DNA of 64,000 nt from Epichloe hybrida (taxonomy: Eukaryota; Ascomycota; Sordariomycetes; Hypocreales; Clavicipitaceae), in contig JAFEKR010000001.1 in NCBI GenBank assembly GCA_019022495.1, forward strand, positions 4,898,001-4,962,000, written 5' to 3'. This document shows, piece by piece, positions 50,711 through 61,186 of this stretch; the stretch's first letter is position 1, and each line of letters begins with the position of its first letter. A program made the translations under genes and the position numbers. Under the pieces are notes generated by a model. The model ran no database searches. It saw nothing but the letters and a program-made list of their open reading frames with translations, and had not been told where the DNA came from.

Positions 50711-51171
50711 TGTGAGGCCCCACTCATAACACTAGTGCGCTAGCGCACTACTAGGTGGGCATATCACGCCCTAGGGCTAGGTTTACGTAATACTAGTAAG
50801 TTACTAACTATAAGCTAGTAACTTATATATATAGTATACTTAGACCTAGTAAGCTTTAGTTAATATACAAGCGCCCCTATACCTCTTGCCTAGCTATCCC
50901 TTTATTCTCATAGTAATGTAGTTTTTTTTCCTTATAGTTAATGTATTATAGTTTTCTTTTTATAGTTAGTTGTAAGAACAAGGGATAGCTAGGCAAGAGG
51001 TATAGGGGCGCTCGTATATTAAATAAAGCTTACTAAGTCTAAGTATATTATACGTGTAAGTTATAAGCTTATAGCTAGTAACTTACTAGTGTTATGTAAA
51101 CCTATCCCTAGGGCGTGGTATGCCTGCCTAGTAATGCGCTAGTGCGCGGGTGTTATAAGTGGGGCCTCACA
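50711..51171. mobile_element. 461-bp foldback (long-inverted-repeat) element
   Basis: Begins TGTGAGGCCCCACT and ends AGTGGGGCCTCACA. The two arms, about 200 bp each (50711-50910, 50973-51171), are complementary along their length with scattered RIP differences, including ATAGCTAGGCAAGAGG at the arm tips. The 62-bp loop resembles the left flank (50612-50690). No transposase; a MITE-like element. A single arm is present at 54782-54982. Confidence 0.82.
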
Positions 51172-51505
51172 CCTTATCTTTAGCTATATTGTTTTTCTTC
51201 TAACTAATTAGACTTAATATCTAAGGAAATACTATAGAAGTAAGCTATAATAGCTATATAATTAGAATAAGGTATATCTTACCTAATGTTATATTATTAT
51301 ATTTACTTAATAAATACTATATAAAGCTTACATAGCTTTATCTTATGTACCTAACTAAGCCCCTTAGTAAGTACTAATTTCTATTTAAACTAGATATAGA
51401 AGTTACTATACTACTCATTTTACTATTATATTAACTAGTTAAGCTTTATAATAATAAGTTCCTAGGACTAAGGGTTATTAAATATCTTCCCTAAGTAACT
51501 AAGGA
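51172..51505. other. AT-rich interval, nothing recognised
   Basis: RIP-like A+T rich sequence without a frame, terminal repeat or match to other parts of the window. Confidence 0.5.
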
Positions 51506-51909
51506 GTTGTAAGAGACCTAGAAGGTGTGCTAGGAATCCTAATAGACGAAAAGATCTGCTCATGCTAGCCGTTACTAGCATTACACCTTACAATTACTTA
51601 AGACATATCGCTTGCGTACAATGCCCTATAGGCTACCCTTTAGGCCATGACTTACAACGCATAGCGCCTTATAATTATCCTTCCCCTCCCTAGGGCTCGT
51701 CCCAAGCTAGCGCGCCACCACTGTCTAGTCAAGGATTAGGCATGGCCTTCGGATAATTAGTAATTGCAAACCCCTCCTAGTACGCAAGCGTACCTGCCCT
51801 GTAAGCCTAACGTAAGCTGCCTAGCCTAGTCAATCCCGCACCCCACGGGATTCAAACCTAGAACCTAGCCTAGCTAGAAAACCCGTAACGGCTAGCATAA
51901 TTATAAGAG
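51506..51909. repeat. ~400-bp repeat G, left copy
   Basis: Starts TGTAAGAGACCTAGAAGG and ends GCTAGCATAATTATAAGAG. It is matched, in the same orientation, by 53973-54390 on the other side of the nuclease gene. The complement contains GGTTTGAATCCCGTGG, similar to a pol III B-box, so a tRNA-derived retroposon is possible but unproven. Confidence 0.7.
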
Positions 51910-52097
51910 TGTGAGGCGCTGTGTACAGGGCCCGATAGAGACTGAGGCCCTAGGTGACAGGCCTTATAACCGATTGTAAGGTGCAATGTTAGCAACGGCT
52001 AGCATTGCACCTTACAATTACTTAAGACCTGTCGCTTACGTATAATGCCCTGTGGGCTGCCCTTTAGGTCACGACTTACAACGCACAGCGCCTCACA
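51910..52097. mobile_element. 188-bp MITE with TGTGAGGCGCTGTG ends
   Basis: A perfect 14-bp terminal inverted repeat (TGTGAGGCGCTGTG / CACAGCGCCTCACA) encloses a central hairpin with arms TTGTAAGGTGCAATG and CATTGCACCTTACAA (51974-52017). No clear target duplication. Confidence 0.8.
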
Positions 52098-52238
52098 GGA
52101 GTTATATAGGATTATAATCTAGGAAATTGGTTATTAATTGTTACACTAGCTAGGTATTGCTAGTAATTTTTTTTGTTCCTTGAAAATTAAATGTATAAGC
52201 TATAACTAATAACCCTAAAAAATATTTAAAAATCAATC
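52098..52238 (+). mobile_element. SINE-like retroposon S, 3' fragment
   Basis: The last about 130 bp of S: GCTAGGTATTGCTAGTAATT, then GTTCCTTGAAAATTA, then AACCCTAAAAAATATT and an A-rich tail ending AATCAATCAATAGGG. It is 5'-truncated and lies immediately upstream of the nuclease gene's promoter region. Confidence 0.75.
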
Positions 52239-52244
52239 AATAGG

Positions 52245-52581
52245 GCTAATCTTTGTGGTTATCTAGACCTTCGCCTTCCTACTGTAATAACACTAAGATC
52301 AAACAAACAGTAAGCAAAAAAAAACCAACTAGATACTAGAAATTTTTGTTTTTCGGCAACTCAAAATAATGCCACACCTTCTTTCTTTCTTTATTTTCTT
52401 CCTGGTCAAAAAGTCTCGTGGCAAATCCACTGTCTTTGTTTTGGTAAACGAATGGCGCTGCGTTGCTGCGGAAACGGACTAGGCAGCTGCACGTCACGGC
52501 GTAGGATAATCCTTAGACAAGTCCATCTTATTCGCTCGACACCCCCCACCAAATATTTGATCTCCTCTTGTACACTGCACT
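52245..52581 (+). promoter_or_regulatory. Promoter and 5' leader of the nuclease-like gene
   Basis: Base composition changes abruptly to normal here. A pyrimidine tract (52378-52402, CTTCTTTCTTTCTTT-type), common upstream of ascomycete transcription starts, lies about 180 bp before the ATG. An AAATATTT stretch is at about 52550. The start codon context is CACTATGG, with A at -3 and G at +4. No specific operator was recognised. Confidence 0.45.
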
Positions 52582-53977
52582 ATGGCTGGATCCTCGAAAT
52601 GCAGCATCTCTTCATGGCTTCAGAATCTTCCAGAGTCGTTTGACTGTTCGGAAGAGCCTCCGAACGCCCCTTCCGTGCCGTGGTCGCACAAGGCAAAGAA
52701 GCGCAAAGCTAGCCATCAACTAACCCCCCCCGCGTCATACTCATACTGCAATATGGACGACACCGAAGCGACAAGCCCGAGAAAACGAGCTCGCGGCGGC
52801 GAAGATGCTGAGCTCACTCCGCGCCCTCCACGACGAACGTTGACAGCTTCCTCTACCTCCTCCAGTAGCCGAACCTCCCGTTCACCTGCACCCCTGAAAA
52901 AACAGCTGATGGCGCTACGTCTCGATGAATCTGGTATTGTCTTTCGACAGCTCCAGATTGACAACCCCCCTCTGCCGGCTGCCTCGGATCTATTCTCTGA
53001 CCTTCGCGACATCGGTAATGGGATTGAAATTCTTTCCGAAGACCTGCGCGCCTCTATCACGAACGGCTTCTCGATCAGTGGGCCGACTGCTCACGCGTGG
53101 AGATACTCTTTCAGGCCAGGCACAGCGCGTGATCTACCTGGTAACACTCCATCGCCGACGGCCATCATTCTAGTTAGAGAGTGGGCCAAGCACTGCCATG
53201 AGGCTAAACACGAAGAGGCTGCTTGGGGAGAGGAAGTTCACCACCGACTGTTGGAAGCCATATTCCGAGTTGCAGGCACTGCCAAAGGAGAGCAGTTCAA
53301 TTTCACCTCGTGGTATGCACCCTTTTCTTCTTCTCGCGGACCCTCTCATGTTCCTCAGCATAGCTGACTACTAGCGGATGACTAGCCAAACTGCACGACC
53401 ATATCTAGCATGGCTCCCACAATCCGGGAAAGCCAACATGATCGACAAGTGCATCTATTATGATACAAGCAACGAGAGTGACTATTCGCGGGCACTGCAA
53501 GAACTTTCCCGACATTCGCCGACCTTGACCGTTAACCACACGGATTTTGCGGCTCTACAGCTACAAATAATCTTGGTGGGTATCGAAGTGAAGAGACGAG
53601 GGGGGCGGCCGGATGCAAACCTTCAGATGGCCACCTGGCACGCTGCGCAGTGGGCGTTCTTGCGATGGGCGGTTCTTGCGGCACTGCAACGGCGTGAGCC
53701 CAACAAGGATTCATCGACACTGGAACAGCAAGCCAAGGACAACCTCTCACAGCTCCCTTTTCTCATTGGCATTCTTGTGGAAGGTCATTCGTGGGCATTC
53801 ACCATATCAACGCGGGATCAATCGAAGACTGTTCACTGGGAGGATCATCGTTTCGGGACTACAGAGAATAACCTCGATATCTGCAAGTCTGTGGCAGGGG
53901 TGAGAAGAATCACGGCATACGCGAAGGAAGTGTACGTGCCATGGTTTAAAAAGTACATATTAGACGGGTTTATGTAA
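52582..53977 (+). CDS. PD-(D/E)XK nuclease-like protein, 440 aa, one intron
   Basis: The only intact gene. Joining 52582-53312 and 53386-53977 gives 441 codons including the stop. It resembles the large family of fungal PD-(D/E)XK nuclease-like proteins of unknown role. Order of features: residues 8-16 SISSWLQNL (common N-terminal SWL motif in this family); a charged low-complexity linker with two likely nuclear localisation signals (KAKKRK 37-42, PRKRAR 66-71) and a Ser-rich stretch (89-103); then the nuclease core. The core has HEAKHEEAAWGEEVHHRLLE (206-225), Asp297 in NHTD, Glu311-x-Lys313 in IEVKRR, and Gln324/Gln332 in the next helix, so the D...ExK set is intact. PFLIGILVEGHSWAF and a C-terminal VPWFKKYIL complete the fold. 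No signal peptide or membrane segment. Codon use and GC content are normal, unlike all surroundings. The TAA stop lies inside repeat G, so the native C-terminus may be slightly shortened. DNA cleavage is inferred only. Confidence 0.88.
53313..53385 (+). other. Intron of the nuclease-like gene
   Basis: 73 bp: GTATGC donor, GCTGAC branch site at about 53363-53368, TAG acceptor at 53383-53385. Without removal the frame stops at 53365. Splicing creates a TG|C Cys codon (residue 244) and restores the frame through the whole nuclease core. Other AG acceptors give stops or the wrong phase. Confidence 0.88.
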
Positions 53978-54390
53978 GAGACCTAGAAGGTGTGCTAGGA
54001 ATCCCAATAGACCAAAAGATCCGCCAATGCTAGCCGTTGCTAACATTGCACCTTACAACCGGTTATAAGGCCTGTTGCCTAGGGCCTTGGCCTCTCTTGC
54101 GGGCCTTATACACAGCGCCTCACAACTATCCTTTCCCTTCTAGAGGCTTACCCTAAGCCACTTTAGGTCTTTGCTAGTACATAACCTTCTAAGAGATTAA
54201 GCCTAGACCTCCATGGCCTGTAAGATAGTCTAACTAATTGCAAACCCCTAAAGCCTAGTGTAGTAACATGCACTTGCCTTATAAGCCTAACGTAAGCTAC
54301 CTAGCCTAGAGATTAATCCTAAACCCTATAGGATTTAAAGCTAGGACCTAGCCTAGCTAGAAAACCTGTAATAGCTAGCATAATTATAAG
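53973..54390. repeat. ~400-bp repeat G, right copy, overlapping the gene's stop codon
   Basis: Starts TGTAAGAGACCTAGAAGG. The TAA at 53975-53977 ends the nuclease frame. The first 152 bp end CACAGCGCCTCACA (54111-54124) like the MITE at 51910-52097. The rest parallels 51660-51909 up to GCATAATTATAAGAG. Confidence 0.75.
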
Positions 54391-54554
54391 AGACCTAGAA
54401 GGTGTGTAAGAGACCTAGAAGGTGTGCTAGGAATCCTAATAGACCAAAAGATCCGCCAATGCTAGCCGTTGCTAACATTGCACCTTACAATCGGTTATAA
54501 GGCCTGTCACCTAGGGCCTCAGTCTCTATCGGGTCCCGTACACAGCGCCTCACA
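54391..54554. repeat. Additional partial G unit
   Basis: GAGACCTAGAAGGTGTG is duplicated in tandem, then the 150-bp head of G is repeated through CACAGCGCCTCACA, ending near 54554. Confidence 0.7.
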
Positions 54555-54586
54555 TGCACCTTATAACTAGTTACAAGGCTTGTTGC

Positions 54587-54736
54587 TTTGTCGGGGCAAA
54601 ACAACCACCCTAAAACAACGGAAAAGAGGGATCTAACGATAATAATAATAATGCTAATGAAAATAACAATAATAATGATATTAACGAATTTAACAATATT
54701 AGCAACTAAACCTAGATATTAGGATCTAGGTCTGTG
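54587..54736 (-). repeat. Partial LTR of the LARD-like family
   Basis: TTTGTCGGGGCAAAACAACC... to GGATCTAGGTCTGTG. It matches the first 150 bp of the minus-strand solo LTR at 36680 but lacks the rest and the 9-bp expansion. Confidence 0.8.
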
Positions 54737-54781
54737 TCAGAACCCTGAAGGTGTGCAAGGTAAGCTACTAGACTAAAAGTG

Positions 54782-54982
54782 TGAGAATAAAGGGATAGCT
54801 AGGCAAGAGATATAACGGCGCTTATATATTAACTAAAGCTTACTAGGTCTAAGTGTGTTATATATATAAGTTACTAGCTTATAGCTAGTAACTTACTAGT
54901 ATTACATAAACTTAGCCCTAGGGTATAATATACTTACCTAGTAGTATACTAGTACACTAGTATTATAAGTAAGCCTTATAAT
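54782..54982. repeat. Single arm of the foldback element
   Basis: Matches the right arm of 50711-51171 (ATAGCTAGGCAAGAG through AGTAAGCCTTATAA, the mutated TGTGAGGC end). The other arm is absent. Confidence 0.75.
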
Positions 54983-55058
54983 TACTCCCTTACTTTTAGC
55001 TAGGCTTTTAAATAGCTTTTAGTAAGTAGTATATAGCTATTTACTAAGTAGTAACTAT
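54983..55058. other. Short AT-rich spacer
   Basis: Nothing recognised. The last five bases, ACTAT, would be the left target duplication of the following Copia I, but its partner is outside the window. Confidence 0.4.
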
Positions 55059-55324
55059 TGTTAGTTACACCAAGGTCCTGCGCAGGTATAAGGGTAATCC
55101 CGTATGATTAAAGTCAATGATAGTTAATTAAATTAGCTAGGAAGGAAAGAGAAAAAAGAGAGGGAAAGTCTAGATGCTAGGAAAGTAAGCGAAACCTGTA
55201 TGTAGGGCAAAAGAGGGGGTGGCAAATTAATGCAGCCAATCGCGTTATATATATCACGCCGGACCTATAATTTAGTCTAGTCTTTAGCCATAATTAAACT
55301 AATAAAGATCTAAAGGAATTAACA
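55059..55324 (-). repeat. Copia I 3' LTR (second copy)
   Basis: 266 bp, TGTTAGTTACACC...GGAATTAACA. The outer 70 bases are unmutated (CAAGGTCCTGCGCAGG) and the inner end is mutated. Confidence 0.9.
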
Positions 55325-55798
55325 CTAGTAGTCTCTCTTTTTCCTTCGTAGCTAAAGAGCTTAAAAACATAATAAAAAGCAAATTAAAGGAAAGTGTACA
55401 TAAGTAAATCCCTTAATAGGAATTCGCTACTTTAATTAGCTATCGTAGTATTAGTTAATTAAATAAATCTATTAGTCCTTACCTAAGCTCCTGTCTCCTA
55501 ATATTATAGGTCTCTTTACCTATCCTTTAACATAAATCGTTAATTTGTTTAAATTAATTAAAGAGAAAAGTAATAAATTTGGTAATGCTTTTATTATTAT
55601 ATCCGCCGGATTATCATTACTATTAATCCACCTAACTTCGTAAATCTTATACCTCTTATATAATTAATAAAGAGCTATAATATTAATTATTAGTCTTTTC
55701 TCCTTTGTGGTTCCTCGCTTCACAAGACATTCATATAATAAAAAAGAATTAGTATAGAGAATTATAGGAATTCAAGGCATCTTTAATCAATCTATAAT

Positions 55799-56062
55799 CT
55801 AATGTAAAGTTATGGAAATCGCGTAGGCGATATCTGCGCCTTGAACTATACTATATAACTTAGAGGTAAGTATGTTATAAGTAACTCTCTTGCTCTTTGT
55901 TAAGCTATACGTAATAATATTACCTTTTATAATGAAGGTATTGTTATCTTGTATTATCTTATTGCTAATTATAATTACATATTTAATCTGTGAGCTTAGA
56001 TCCTTATTATTAGTAAGTAATCTATCTACAAACATAAAGAGCTTCGCCTTCTTAAGAACCAA
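55799..56062 (-). pseudogene. Copia I RNase H segment
   Basis: Open stretch containing MFVDRLLTNNKDLSSQI and KSKRVTYNILTSKLYSIVQG, close to the Ty1/Copia RNase H consensus (K-R-V-T-x-S-x-L-A-S-E-L-Y). The SE of the consensus reads SK here, and the catalytic core is incomplete. Confidence 0.75.
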
Positions 56063-57714
56063 AGGAATATATTATAGTTTATATTATTAATTCTTAATCT
56101 ACTACTTAAGGCGTTTATTAAGGCATATAATATCTTCCCCTAAGGGTTCTTAGTATTAAGCTATAATTAACAAGTTATAGGAAGCTTCTAGTTAATATAT
56201 AGTTATAATATAGCTTCCCTAGGCTTATTATTCTATATAGTCTTACTTTGCTATTAGGGATTAAGGATTAACTTTCTTAATCTTCTAACTCTAGCCTTTC
56301 TAGGTTAATATCAGCAAGTTATTAGTATTCTAGGTTAAGATATAACTATTAAAGATAAGGGGATTCTTAGCGGTTAATTATTACTTTTCTTTAGCTATAA
56401 AATTAGCCTTCTAGAGCTCTTTCTCTTCTTTTTAGAAGAAGTTATTATTACTTAGGCCTAATATATTATTAGTTTATATTCTAATAATACTAAAGAGATT
56501 CTTATTATTTAGGGCTATAATTAATAAGCAGGGATTATAGGTTAAGGTTATTATATTAAGGTTATCCCTATGGTAACGGAAGTACATTGCTTACTAGTAG
56601 GTTCTAGCCTCTGTAATCCCGTAAAGAGGTCTGATTAATTTAATTACAGTCCTTTCTAGAAAGAGATATATAATTTACTTTAGCAATCTCATAATAATTA
56701 GCCTCATTAGCACTATATGCGATTAAGTGTAGGCTTATGTAATATAACATATCTAAAGGTAAATACCTCTTTTTCTTAATAATAAAGCAATAGCTATAAT
56801 AAGTCATTAGCTTGCTTATTAAATTATTAGTAATTGCATTAGGATAAATTCCTTTCCTTTATTATTATAGCCTTATATAATAAGGCAGGATTTCTTATAT
56901 AGCAAGTCTATTCCTTTACCTTTAATCTCTTTAACTATATAAGAATTAAAGATTCTATAACCTCCGTGCTTCACTAGGTTATACTTAATAAATTTAAATA
57001 TATTGCAAGCTTATAAAGCATTAATCTTAGCTTAATTAAATTACTTAAAGGGTTTTCCTAGGGTTATAATCTTCCTTTCTTAGCGAAGTTAAAGAGTAAG
57101 GTTTTAATTAGCCTCTTCCTTTACTATAAGGAATACTATATTTAGTATCCCTCTAGCTATAGCTTCTTAAATAAAGGCCTTCTCCTAATCTTTATTTATA
57201 AGTATATAGAGCTAAATTAGGCTAATATTCTTCTTAGGGCTATAAGGTCTTCTTTTCCTTACTTTTATTTTTTTAAGGCAAGGTAGTAAGTCTTTAACTT
57301 AATAGCTTCCCTTTAGGGCCTTCTAGGCTTTATAAGCCTTTTTTTTAGACTCTTCCACGCTTATAAATTAGACTATAAGGGCCTTTCTTAGTCTCCCTTA
57401 TCTTCTCTTAGCTAGTGCCTATAGCTCTTTACCTTCTTCTATTAAGGGATCTCTTCTAGTAGTAGTAGTTAGTTATATAATTACTTCTTCCTTTATATTA
57501 TTAGGCTCTGTCTCCTACTACTCTAGTCCCTTTATAATATATAAGTCTTTATAGTAAGGCTTTACTACTATAAAGTAGAACTTCGCTAGGCTATAGGGTA
57601 TATTAACTATGTAAGTCTCTCTATTAGTAGTAAGTAGCTTATAAGGGCTATGCTAGCTACCCTTCTCTCTTTACATATATACATTAGCCTACAGGGGTAG
57701 CTAATATATAAGCA

Positions 57715-57870
57715 CTATGTCAGGGCCATTCCGGACTTTAAGGGCATCGCAGACCTGCCGCAAAGCCAGATAGCGGCGGACTTCATCGGTGGCGTTTGGG
57801 CTTGCAGAGTCATTAATCACTTTAACAGCCATTTAAAGGCGTTGCTCCGGCGTGAGTTCCATCCTAATTA
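57715..57870 (-). repeat. RIP-spared patch in Copia I, beside a deletion
   Basis: About 155 bp of normal composition (e.g. GACCTGCCGCAAAGCCAG, CGGCGGACTTCATCGGTGG), with abrupt changes to mutated sequence on both sides. Relative to the first copy (about 7095-7340), roughly 125 bp is deleted near 57798. Minus-strand reading gives DEVRRYLALRQVCDALKVRN without stops. Confidence 0.8.
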
Positions 57871-60273
57871 AGTCTATAATAATGTCATAAGCTTAGCGTA
57901 AAGGTCTATAATATCTCTTAACCTTTCTAATACTATTATAGGCTTTAATTAGTATCTTATTAGTCTTAATTAACATTAGTCAAGCATAGTGCTTAAACTT
58001 AGCGGAAGTAAAGTTATTACTAGCGTTATGTATAATCTATTCTAGAGGTCTAAGATAAGTGTTAATCTAATATTCGCGGATAGCATCCTAGATATCTTAA
58101 GCTTTTTACTTCCTTAGATTAAGGAATTAGGCTACCTAGAATAATGTTACTAAATTAACGATATAAAGTACTAGTTAGCTATTAATTTACATGATATTAA
58201 CAATGATCTCGTAGTTAAATTCGTAGTTATCTTTGATTATAAACTTAAATTAACTAGGGGCCTTTCTATGTATTTAGTAATAGTAGTAGACTTTAGTTAA
58301 TTCCTTAATTACCTAGCGTTTAACTTTATAACTAGCTTAGTAAAGGATCTTTATAAGTTATTAAATAGAAGGGTAACTAAGTTAATAATATAATTAATAA
58401 ATATCTCCTTCTAAAAGGTAAAAGGCAACTATTTCTCTTACCTCTAGTAACCACTAAGGATAGCCCTATTATTATATAATAGGTATAGTCTTATTGCCTT
58501 AGATAAGTATATTAGCGAGGTTATTAATCTTAACTTATATTTTATCTATATTAGTGATTAAGAAGAGAAAGGGGGTAGCTATATTAAGGACATAGAATTC
58601 AAGCTCTCTAAGTTCTATAGGTATATAAAGGATTTCTCTTATAACTACTAATCCAGTGCTAAATATAATAATTTAGGGTTTATATAGGGTTACCTTTAAT
58701 AAAGGTATTAATCTTAATAAAGCCTTTACTTATACCTCTCCTATAGTTAACTTTCCTATAGCGCTAGTATTAGGCATAATCCCTCTAAAGACCTCTTTAA
58801 AATAGTGTTCTTTAGAGATATAGTAAATTAAGCCTTTATTGTACTCTTATGGCTTATAGAGCTCCTACCTAAGGAATACGTGTTAGAAGGCTTAATTATT
58901 TAGGGTTATAAGAATATTAATATTAGTAGCGTTATAGTTAGTCTATAATCTAAAGTAAAAGAATTATGTAATACTTAGGTATACTATTAATAGTAGCTTC
59001 TCTATATTATTATTATCTTTAGCTTCTATGTAGGCTAAAATATGTGATTCCTAATTCTAACCTAAGCCTTTATTAGGCTTATTATTATCCTACCCTTTAT
59101 AGGAGGTAAGGAATACCTAGAATCTTTTCTCTAAAGGGGGTGTATAATATGTTTTACTAGCCTACTATTAGTCCTTTTTCTTTTAATGTTCTTTAGTAGA
59201 GTAATTAGAGAACTAGCAGCTGCTCTTACTATATATAAAGTAATGCTTAGTGCTTAGCCTAGGGCTTTATCTATAATAGCTTCCTTTGCTATAGGGGGAT
59301 AATTACTATCTATACTAATAATTAGTAAACATAGCCTCTAGAGAGTCTCCTTATTAGTACTAAAGGTATTAGGAGGACCTCTTATTTAATTCCGCAATAG
59401 TAATTACCTTATAAAGGTCTCTAGTAAGACTTTTAAAGCCTAGGGAGTATATATATTTTACTATCTAATATTTAGGCACACTAGCTATAGTATTTAAGGC
59501 CTGCTTATAAAGCTTAGTATTTACTGTTTTAGCAGGGTATAGTCCTCTATAGATCTTCTTAAGGGTTAATAATATAATCTTAAGGTAATTAAGCTTGCTT
59601 TTATTAGAATTCTTCTTAATTATGTTTTTTAATATTATACTACTCTATTAGTAGTAATAGAATTACTAGTTACTTTCTATCTTAAAGTATTTATAAATAC
59701 AGGCAATTATCTCTTTATAGAAATAGTTATTCCTAAAGAGGTAATTAAGGAAGTATTATTTAGCATTACCTATTAATATAATAGGGAAAGCCTTCTAATA
59801 ATATGTTTAAGGAAGGTTAATTCTATTACACTTATTTTCAAAGAGTGTAATCTTTAGCGTTAAGAAGTTATATAGCTTCCTACTATAGCGGTCACTATCC
59901 TTATATATTTTCGTAAGCTCTGAGATTTTCTTTATAATCTAATCTTCAGAGGCAAATTACTATAAAGGCATATTTTGTTATAAATAACGGTCCCCTAGTC
60001 ATTATTAATAATAATTATTAGGATAAAGCTATTAATTTAATAGTAATTATTATAGGGGCTCTTATAAAGGTTTACGTAGTCTTTAGGGTTAGGGAAGGTG
60101 AATTTCTAGGGTAAGTTATTAGGGCTATTAGTATTAAGGCTCTAGGGGTTTAGAAGATTATAGTCTCTCTTATAATCTCTCCTATAACTAAAGAGGTATT
60201 AAAGTTTAATAAAGCACTTCTTTAAGGGATGCTAGGATTAAATATCCTAGGCCTTGCTTAATAAGAACGCTAT

Positions 60274-60884
60274 CATTAGGTTCTGTAGCCTAGTGGTTAT
60301 AGCCCCTGGCTTGTGGTCACCCTTGGCCATACTATTTTCTGATCAGTTGGTCGTCAATTGGTTGATTAGTAGCCCTTGACCTACCTGTGGATTCGAATTG
60401 GAGTGGAGTCAAGTGAGGATGAGTTGTGTTTTTTTTTGGTTTGCCTTGGAGCTTTGAAGGATAAGTTATAAGATGGAAGAGATGTAAAGAGATAGAATAA
60501 ACACGGTCGCAGAGGAAGGGGGAATCACGTCAATTTATGCTATAAGGTATGCGTTAGCGGTAGCTAAACCTACTTGTCTATGCACGCTGAGTTGCTAATA
60601 GCGGGATAAGTAAAACTCGAATGGATTTGAGTTTGACTGCGGTCGCGAATTATAACTCTTACGCAATCGTAGCTATAAAGTTTGTCGCAAACTTTATATT
60701 AACTTTTTAGCCCCTAAATTTGTGGCTTAAAGCTTATTCCTTTTATGTTTTACCTAACACTACAGTGATTATTGAATTTAGTTGTTACATATGGCACTAG
60801 CTAGGTATTGCTAGTAATTTTTTTGGTTCCTTAAAAATTAGATGCATTGGCCACAGCCAATGACCCCAAAAAAAATTAAAAATC
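60274..60884 (+). mobile_element. SINE-like retroposon S with tRNA-like head
   Basis: 611 bp flanked by the exact 14-bp duplication AATAAGAACGCTAT (60260-60273, 60885-60898). Near the 5' end GGTTCTGTAGCCTAGTGG resembles a tRNA acceptor strand plus pol III A-box. GGATTCGAATTGG about 105 bp later resembles a B-box. The 3' end is CCCCAAAAAAAATTAAAAAT. It carries a block (about 60548-60608) missing from the copy at 49258-50077, and lacks that copy's first about 185 bp. Little RIP damage, so it is probably a recent insertion. Confidence 0.82.
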
Positions 60885-61186
60885 AATAAGAACGCTATAA
60901 TCTTATAATAGAGAATTATGTAATTCTTTAATAACTTCCTTTATAGCCCTTTTAAAGGTATCTTTAGACTAGCCTTTAAAGTCTTCTTAGAATAATTCCT
61001 ATAGGTTATTATCTCTCTAACCTTAATGCTTACTAAGGTTAATAAATCTTATAATCTAGTTATTAAGCTTAAGCTATATAGTAGTCTCTAGATCTAGCTT
61101 AATAGATTCTTTCTAATTACTAGAGAAGTCATAAGTAAGCTATTAAAGGTATAAGGGTAACTTATGCTCTTAGAGTCTTTTAGGGG

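Noticed and set aside
51840..51870. B-box-like GGTTTGAATCCCGTGG (minus strand) as a tRNA
   Set aside because: No matching acceptor and D-arm at the right distance. It is part of repeat G, which occurs more than once.
52716..53060. Minus-strand open frame across the nuclease gene
   Set aside because: It is the mirror of GC-rich coding sequence and has no domain. The plus-strand frame carries conserved nuclease motifs and a consistent intron. The same applies to the other overlapping frames at 52452-52643, 52925-53173, 53170-53361, 53532-53750 and 53613-53903.
60279..60400. Possible genuine tRNA gene
   Set aside because: A- and B-box-like motifs are about 105 bp apart, no cloverleaf with a proper anticodon arm or matching acceptor strand can be formed, and the unit is repeated with target duplications. 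A retroposon promoter fits better.
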